Below, piece after piece: positions 53,432 through 58,290 of a stretch of DNA of 58,290 nucleotides. The DNA is from Tannerella sp. GTDB taxonomy: Bacteria > Bacteroidota > Bacteroidia > Bacteroidales > Tannerellaceae. Within the stretch, counting starts at the first letter, position 1. The number at the start of each line of letters is the position of its first letter. The translations under genes and the position numbers were made by a program. The notes beneath the pieces were generated by a model. That model was not told the origin of the DNA. It made no database searches and worked only from the letters and a program-made list of their open reading frames with translations. The stretch is from NCBI GenBank assembly GCA_031272455.1, contig JAISTS010000013.1, positions 1 through 58,290 of the forward strand. Direction: 5' to 3'.

Positions 53432-54709
53432 ATGAAAACCAAAGCAGTAAGACTTTACGGCAAGAACGACCTCAGGTTGGAATCGTTTGAATTGCCGCCG
53501 ATCGAGGACGATGAAATTCTCGCACGTGTTGTTTGCGACAGTATCTGTATGTCGTCGTACAAGGCGACGCACGAGGCTGATGTGCATAAGCGCGTGCCGC
53601 GTGATGTGGCTGATAATCCGGTGATTATAGGACATGAATTTGCCGGCGAACTTGTCGAAGTGGGCAGTAAATGGCGTGGACAATTCGCCGTAGGCGACAA
53701 ATTTTCCATACAGCCTGCGCTAAACGACCCGAACGGTCCGGTCGGCATTTTGAGCGCTCCGGGGTATTCGTACCCGCACATTGGCGGCGATGCGACATAT
53801 ATCATTATCCCTGCGTCAGTTATGGAAAACGGTTGCCTGCTGCATTTTACCGGCGCGGGCTACTATCCGGCGTCGCTGTCGGAGCCGCTCTCGTGCGTTA
53901 TCGGGGCTATGCACGCCAACTATCACACCACGCCCGGCTCGTACAAGCACCGGATGGAGATAAAGGACGGTGGCAATATGGCTATTCTGGCGGGCGTCGG
54001 ACCGATGGGATTGGCGGCAATCAATTACGCTATCCATCGCACGGATTGCAAACCTAAGCTACTGATTGTTACCGATATAGACCAGTCTCGGCTCGACCGT
54101 GCAGCCTCGCTTTACACTCCCGCCGAAGCGCAGAAAAATGGCATCGAACTTCATTATCTCAATACCGGAACGATGGAAAATCCTGTGGATGAGCTGAAAG
54201 CGATGACCGGCGGCAAAGGCTATGACGATGTGTTTGTTTTTGCGCCTGTCGCGCCGATTGTTGAGCAGGCGGACGGGATTCTGGCTTTCGACGGATGCCT
54301 CAACTTCTTTGCCGGTCCCTCGAAAACGGATTTCAAGGCGCCGCTTAATTTCTATAATGTGCATTATGCTTATACTCACATAGTTGGCACAAGCGGAGGT
54401 AATACCGACGATATGAAAGAGGCGCTCGCGATGATGAATACGGGGCTTGATCCGGCAGGACTTGTTACGCATATCGGCGGACTGAATGCCGTGATCGACA
54501 CGACAATGAACCTGCCCTCCATCCCCGGAGGAAAAAAGCTGATTTATACGCATATAGAAATGCCGCTCACTTCGATTTCCGACTTTGCCGAAAAAGGCAA
54601 AACCGACCCGCTGTTTGCCGAACTCAACCGACTTTGCGAGCAGCACAACGGACTTTGGAATGTGGAGGCGGAAGAATATTTATTGACTACAACACAACCT
54701 TCTGCGTAA
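53432..54709 (+). CDS. Zinc-binding dehydrogenase, L-sorbose-1-phosphate reductase-like
   Basis: The 425-residue protein is a medium-chain dehydrogenase with GHEFAGELVEVG, an NAD(P) site in AILAGVGPMGLAA, and the features of the SorE-type branch: CDSICMSSYKA, VGDKFSIQPALN, DVFVFAPVAPIVEQ and FFAGPSKTDF. Related enzymes reduce sorbose-1-phosphate or oxidise phospho-polyols. The real substrate here is unknown; the neighbouring fucosidase and aldolase hint at deoxy-sugar use. Its last 23 bases overlap the 3' end of the convergent fucosidase gene. Confidence 0.82.
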   Translation: MKTKAVRLYGKNDLRLESFELPPIEDDEILARVVCDSICMSSYKATHEADVHKRVPRDVADNPVIIGHEFAGELVEVGSKWRGQFAVGDKFSIQPALNDPNGPVGILSAPGYSYPHIGGDATYIIIPASVMENGCLLHFTGAGYYPASLSEPLSCVIGAMHANYHTTPGSYKHRMEIKDGGNMAILAGVGPMGLAAINYAIHRTDCKPKLLIVTDIDQSRLDRAASLYTPAEAQKNGIELHYLNTGTMENPVDELKAMTGGKGYDDVFVFAPVAPIVEQADGILAFDGCLNFFAGPSKTDFKAPLNFYNVHYAYTHIVGTSGGNTDDMKEALAMMNTGLDPAGLVTHIGGLNAVIDTTMNLPSIPGGKKLIYTHIEMPLTSISDFAEKGKTDPLFAELNRLCEQHNGLWNVEAEEYLLTTTQPSA

Positions 54710-56279
54710 CATTCCCCGATTGCACCACATAAGCGCCTTTGGGCAAAGTGATTGTCGTAATGGAATTGACGGATTTTTCCTGATGCAGTAGCCGCCCGTT
54801 TAAAGTATAAATGCGGATAATATTGGGGTAATGGTTTTCCACATACAGATTGCCGTCGGCAGCCCGGATTTTTGTGTCGCCAATATAATCTATCGAAGAA
54901 TTGGGATTTCTCAATTCAAACGCAATCGCCGGTAAATTTGCAGGCAAACCGGCAGGCAACGTAACTTCAATGCCGGCGCTTGTCTTTTGCCACTGTACAT
55001 CTGTATTGGTCTGCAAACATTTTATCGTGCTGCCCGAAAGCGGCTCGTTGCCTGTCCACGAAACTTTTGTCGGCAGCGCGGAATTTTCCGGCAAACAAAC
55101 TATGGCATATATTTTCTGCCCGTCTTTACTTTGTGTAAACCAAGTATTTGTGTTGGCGTCATTATATACGGGCGTCGGGCGCGTGGCGTAAATCGCATTA
55201 CCGTTTTTATTCAGCCATTCGCCGATTTGGTTGAGGCGTTGAATTACCAAATCCGGCAAGGTTCCGTCGGGTTTTGGACCTACTCCGAGATTTAAACTGC
55301 CTCCTTTGGCAACAATTTCTATTAAGCTGTGAATTACTTTTGCAGAAGTTTTTAAGTAATCGGTTGTCCGATAATTCCAATAATGACCGAGCGTCATACA
55401 ACTTTCCCAAGGCGTTATGATTTGAGTATCGGGCACTTCTTGTTCTGGAGTTTCGTAATTTTCGTATTCGGGGACGCTTGCTCGGTCAACAATCAATACG
55501 CCCGGATTATAACCTCGCGCCATTGTTGCAATTCTCGGCATATCAATATTTTGAAATGTATGTGAAGGTTTTACCCAATTGCCGTCGAGCCACAAAATAT
55601 CCAATTTCCCGTAATCGCCGTTCATCAATTCTTCCAACTGATTATACGTAAAATTCTTAAAATTTGTCCACTTTTCGGGATACTGTCGCGGGTCGTAATT
55701 TATAACGTGGTCGGGAGTAGCGAAGGCATCCCACCAATAATCCTGATTGTGCCAGTCGGGTTTGGAAAAATATGCGCCAATCATAAAATCCTGCTCTCTG
55801 AAAGCATTGAAAACTTCTTTCGTAACATTCGCCCTCGGATTATCTTTAAACGCGCCGTGCATTATAGAAAAATCCGTCTGTTTGGTATCGAACAGGCAAA
55901 ATCCGTCGTGATGTTTGGTAGTGAAAACAAGATATTTCATTCCCGCCGCTTTTGCAGTTTCAGCCCATTGTTCGGGATTGAAATTTTGAGGACTCAAACT
56001 GTTTATTGCCGACCAGTACCATTGTTTGTATTCATCGTAAGTCATTGTGCTTGGGCGTCCTTTTCCTTCATTAAAATTATAACACAAATTCCACGATTCA
56101 ACGCAGTCGAGGTAAGAATAAAGTCCCCAGTGAATGATAATGCCGAACTTCAAGTCCTGCCATTTATCAAGGGTTTCCAACACTTTTGGTTCTGTCGGAT
56201 AAATGTATGCAAAAGTTTTTTGCACCGACACAAACGAAATTGCGCAAATTGCTGTAAAAATCAAGAAAATCCGTTTCAT
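54687..56279 (-). CDS. GH29-like alpha-L-fucosidase with type IX secretion C-terminal domain
   Basis: The 530-residue protein has a signal peptide ending KTFA. Its GH29 catalytic domain has FGIIIHWGLYSY, YLVFTTKHHDGFCLFD, and the probable nucleophile Asp in DILWLDGNW. The final ~80 residues form a beta-sandwich ending IIRIYTLNGRLLHQ...LPKGAYVVQSGNVTQKVVL, a type A sorting signal for the type IX secretion system. It should be exported to the cell surface and remove terminal fucose from glycans. It overlaps the dehydrogenase gene tail-to-tail by 23 bases. Confidence 0.88.
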   Translation of the reverse strand: MKRIFLIFTAICAISFVSVQKTFAYIYPTEPKVLETLDKWQDLKFGIIIHWGLYSYLDCVESWNLCYNFNEGKGRPSTMTYDEYKQWYWSAINSLSPQNFNPEQWAETAKAAGMKYLVFTTKHHDGFCLFDTKQTDFSIMHGAFKDNPRANVTKEVFNAFREQDFMIGAYFSKPDWHNQDYWWDAFATPDHVINYDPRQYPEKWTNFKNFTYNQLEELMNGDYGKLDILWLDGNWVKPSHTFQNIDMPRIATMARGYNPGVLIVDRASVPEYENYETPEQEVPDTQIITPWESCMTLGHYWNYRTTDYLKTSAKVIHSLIEIVAKGGSLNLGVGPKPDGTLPDLVIQRLNQIGEWLNKNGNAIYATRPTPVYNDANTNTWFTQSKDGQKIYAIVCLPENSALPTKVSWTGNEPLSGSTIKCLQTNTDVQWQKTSAGIEVTLPAGLPANLPAIAFELRNPNSSIDYIGDTKIRAADGNLYVENHYPNIIRIYTLNGRLLHQEKSVNSITTITLPKGAYVVQSGNVTQKVVL

Positions 56280-56295
56280 AACAAAATATTTTCGA

Positions 56296-56303
56296 CAAAG
56301 GTA
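56296..56303 (-). promoter_or_regulatory. Possible -7 box for the fucosidase gene
   Basis: On the minus strand it reads TACCTTTG, 17 bases before the start codon. The -33 element is not clear. Confidence 0.4.
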
Positions 56304-56357
56304 AATTTTTTTTTCAAATAATATTATAAAAGGATAACAAAATCAAGGAATTTTTAG

Positions 56358-56365
56358 TAATTTTG
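56358..56365 (+). promoter_or_regulatory. Possible -7 box for the tandem aldolase gene
   Basis: TAATTTTG matches TAnnTTTG, 32 bases before the ATG at 56397. Confidence 0.45.
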
Positions 56366-56396
56366 CACCCTGATAAACAATTCATCGAATATTCTT

Positions 56397-57698
56397 ATGA
56401 AACAGTTAGACACCAAACTGATGCATCCAGCCGAGCAGATATGCGTGGTCATCAGCCGCATTTATCGCAGCGGACTGACGACCACTTCGGGCGGAAATAT
56501 CTCTGTCAGAGATGAAAACGGCGACATCTGGATTACTCCCGGCTCGGTCGATAAAGGTTCGCTGACGACAAAAGACATCGTTTGCGTAAAAGCCGACGGA
56601 ACAGTGGTCGGAATTCATAAACCGTCGTCGGAATATCCGTTCCACAAAGCGATTTACGAAATCCGTCCTCACGCCGACGCAATTATTCACGCTCATCCGC
56701 CGGCGCTCGTTTCGTTCAGTATTACCAAGCAGATTCCTAACACCAATATTATTCCGCAGGCGAAAAATGTTTGCGGCACAATAGGTTTTGCGCCTTACGA
56801 CGTGCCGGGCAGCGTTGACCTCGGCAAGAAAATATCTTCCGAATTTCGTAAAAATCCCGATTATAAAGCGGTGATAATGGAAAATCACGGCGTTGTACTT
56901 TGCGGCGACGATTTGATGGACGCCTATCAGCGTTTTGAAACTCTCGAATTTTGCGCACGCACGCTGATTAACGCCAAAATTCTCGGCAACCCTGTTTACC
57001 TTACCGACAAACAGATAGACCGCCACGAAGAAGCCATTCCGCACAATTTTCCCGTTTTTATGAATCCCTCGTATCCGTCCGACGAGCGGGCGATTCGCAG
57101 CCAGATTGTCGCCATTGTGCGCCGAGCCTGCGACCAGGGGTTGATGATAAGCAGTTACGGAACGGTGTCGGTGCGCTGGCGTGGCAACGATTTTCTGATA
57201 ACGCCTCCGGGCGTGCCGCGCTGGGACATTGAGCCGCATAATATTGTGCAGGTCAAGGGCGGAATGGTAGAGGCGGGAAAAATTCCGAGCCGCTCGGTTG
57301 CATTGCATCAGGCAATCTATCAGAGCAATCCTAAAATCAATTCGATAATTCTTACGCAACCGCCTCATCTGATGGGTTTTTGTACGTCAGGCGTAAAGTT
57401 CAATGTCCGCACAATTCCCGAAAGTTGGATACTGCTGAAAGACGTTCCTACGGTCGCTTTCGGTACGCAATACGAAAACATACAGGAAATTGTGGAATCG
57501 CTGAAAACACGTCCGGCAGTGTTGCTCGAAAACGATTCCGTTATCGTTACCGGCGACGCGCTGCTGCAGACATTCGACCGACTGGAAGTCGCGGAATTTT
57601 CTGCCAAGTCGCTCGTGATGGCTAATTCGCTTGGCACATTAAGTCCGATTTCCGACGCGGAAGTAGAAGATTTGCGGATAGCGTTCAAAGTGGAATAA
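56397..57698 (+). CDS. Tandem class II aldolase/adducin-domain protein
   Basis: The 433-residue protein consists of two class II aldolase domains (about 8-205 and 228-425). Domain 1 keeps the zinc and catalytic residues: E79 in SSEYPFH, H98 and H100 in IIHAHPPAL, and H164 in ENHGVVL. At the same places domain 2 has SRSVALH, IILTQPPHL and LENDSVIV, so Glu and all three His are gone. Family members cleave fuculose- or rhamnulose-phosphate or epimerise ribulose-phosphate. Domain 1 should be the active unit and domain 2 structural or regulatory. The lipoate ligase gene follows 15 bases later. Confidence 0.85.
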   Translation: MKQLDTKLMHPAEQICVVISRIYRSGLTTTSGGNISVRDENGDIWITPGSVDKGSLTTKDIVCVKADGTVVGIHKPSSEYPFHKAIYEIRPHADAIIHAHPPALVSFSITKQIPNTNIIPQAKNVCGTIGFAPYDVPGSVDLGKKISSEFRKNPDYKAVIMENHGVVLCGDDLMDAYQRFETLEFCARTLINAKILGNPVYLTDKQIDRHEEAIPHNFPVFMNPSYPSDERAIRSQIVAIVRRACDQGLMISSYGTVSVRWRGNDFLITPPGVPRWDIEPHNIVQVKGGMVEAGKIPSRSVALHQAIYQSNPKINSIILTQPPHLMGFCTSGVKFNVRTIPESWILLKDVPTVAFGTQYENIQEIVESLKTRPAVLLENDSVIVTGDALLQTFDRLEVAEFSAKSLVMANSLGTLSPISDAEVEDLRIAFKVE

Positions 57699-57712
57699 AT
57701 TTTTTGTCATAT

Positions 57713-58290
57713 ATGCAAATTCTGCAAAGCGCCTCAAAATTGCCGCTCAATAATTTTAATATTGAACGGCAATTACTTTTGTCGCAAGACAAACGTGAAA
57801 CGCTGTTTTTTTATGTCAATAAACCCTGCGTCGTTGTTGGCAGCAACCAGTTGATTGAAGCGGAGGTTGATGTTGGATACTGCAAACATAACGGCATCGA
57901 AATTGTGAGGCGGATTTCGGGCGGCGGCGCGGTTTATCACGATACCGGCAATATAAATTTTTCATTTGTAACAAATAAAAACGGGCAGTCGGCGCTGGAT
58001 ATTGATTTTCTGACGCCGATTATTGACGCCCTGCGTTCAATGGGAATTGACGCCGTAGCCGGTCGCAGAAAAGAAATTTTGGCAGAAGGGAAAAAAATTT
58101 CCGGCACATCTTCGTATATTTCCGGCGACCGGATTCTTTTTCACGGCACTCTGCTGCACCGCGTCAGTATGCATCATCTGCACAGCGCTTTGCGCGGCGA
58201 CGCGACTTTGCGCGGCAGAAGTGTAGCCTCTGTTCCCGCCGAAGTGGCAAATATTGCCGATTTAACCGATTCATCCGAACCGACGGCAGA
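57713..58290 (+). CDS. lplA: Lipoate-protein ligase A (partial, cut by window end)
   Basis: The frame from the ATG at 57713 stays open to the last base, giving 192 codons of an incomplete gene. It has the lipoate/biotin ligase fold start (YVNKPCVVVGSNQ) and the lipoyl-binding motif RRISGGGAVYHDTGN (66-80) followed by INFSF, then GRKEILAEGKKISGTSSY with the expected Lys. The enzyme attaches lipoate to E2 and H proteins. It lies 15 bases after the aldolase gene and may be co-transcribed with it. The C-terminal domain is outside the window. Confidence 0.9.
   Translation, partial: MQILQSASKLPLNNFNIERQLLLSQDKRETLFFYVNKPCVVVGSNQLIEAEVDVGYCKHNGIEIVRRISGGGAVYHDTGNINFSFVTNKNGQSALDIDFLTPIIDALRSMGIDAVAGRRKEILAEGKKISGTSSYISGDRILFHGTLLHRVSMHHLHSALRGDATLRGRSVASVPAEVANIADLTDSSEPTA

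Overview
The window looks like a chromosomal segment of a Bacteroidota bacterium, most likely order Bacteroidales. The grounds are two SusC/SusD outer-membrane pairs, a type IX secretion C-terminal domain on a fucosidase, and Bacteroidota promoters (a -7 box TAnnTTTG, often with TTTG or TTG 18-20 bases upstream) in front of many genes. Families such as DUF6057, NCxNCH TolB-like lipoproteins, 6-bladed propellers and C69 dipeptidases point the same way. Most of the window has mixed base composition; the block around 25.7-26.7 kb and the cassette near 2.7-3.5 kb are visibly richer in A+T.

Layout. 0-2.6 kb: a secreted M81 (MlrC-like) metallopeptidase and a Tat-type sugar-phosphate isomerase-like protein. 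2.6-3.55 kb: a MazF/PemK-type toxin-antitoxin pair enclosed by two perfect 60-bp copies of a terminator. 3.6-8.3 kb: SusC/SusD-like_2 pair. 8.5-13 kb: GH51 arabinofuranosidase-like lipoprotein and an MsbA-like ABC exporter. 13-15.8 kb: secreted Gfo/Idh/MocA oxidoreductase plus isomerase, both with Gly/Pro-rich inserts. 15.9-21.2 kb: a second SusC/SusD pair. 21.3-24.6 kb: a DUF6057 membrane protein coupled to a TolB-like lipoprotein with a CxxCH motif. 24.6-26.8 kb: an accessory patch with an IS200/RAYT-like transposase, direct and inverted repeats, and a two-gene cassette for a winged-helix/PD-(D/E)XK-like protein behind a duplicated promoter. 26.8-28.6 kb: nitronate monooxygenase-like enzyme, tRNA-Cys and an RluA-type pseudouridine synthase.

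28.6-36.4 kb on the minus strand is the most system-like part: LytTR regulator, membrane FHA/zinc-ribbon protein, a 76-residue acidic protein with no basic residue, zinc-ribbon/FHA protein, PP2C phosphatase, membrane Ser/Thr kinase, an outer-membrane-barrel-like protein and an FN3/kelch lipoprotein. It reads as a phospho-threonine signalling operon with its own envelope outputs or inputs.

36.4-52.3 kb is mostly housekeeping: PPDK, RlmD, an MltF-like transglycosylase, a propeller lipoprotein, C69 and M28 peptidases, 5-FTHF cyclo-ligase, S41 protease, dCMP deaminase, NadD, Gmk, YicC and TsaB. 52.3-58.3 kb carries a DUF2891 protein, a SorE-like dehydrogenase, a type IX-secreted GH29 fucosidase, a tandem class II aldolase with a degenerate second half, and a lipoate ligase cut off by the window end.

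All assignments rest on reading motifs and layout by eye; no database search was run.
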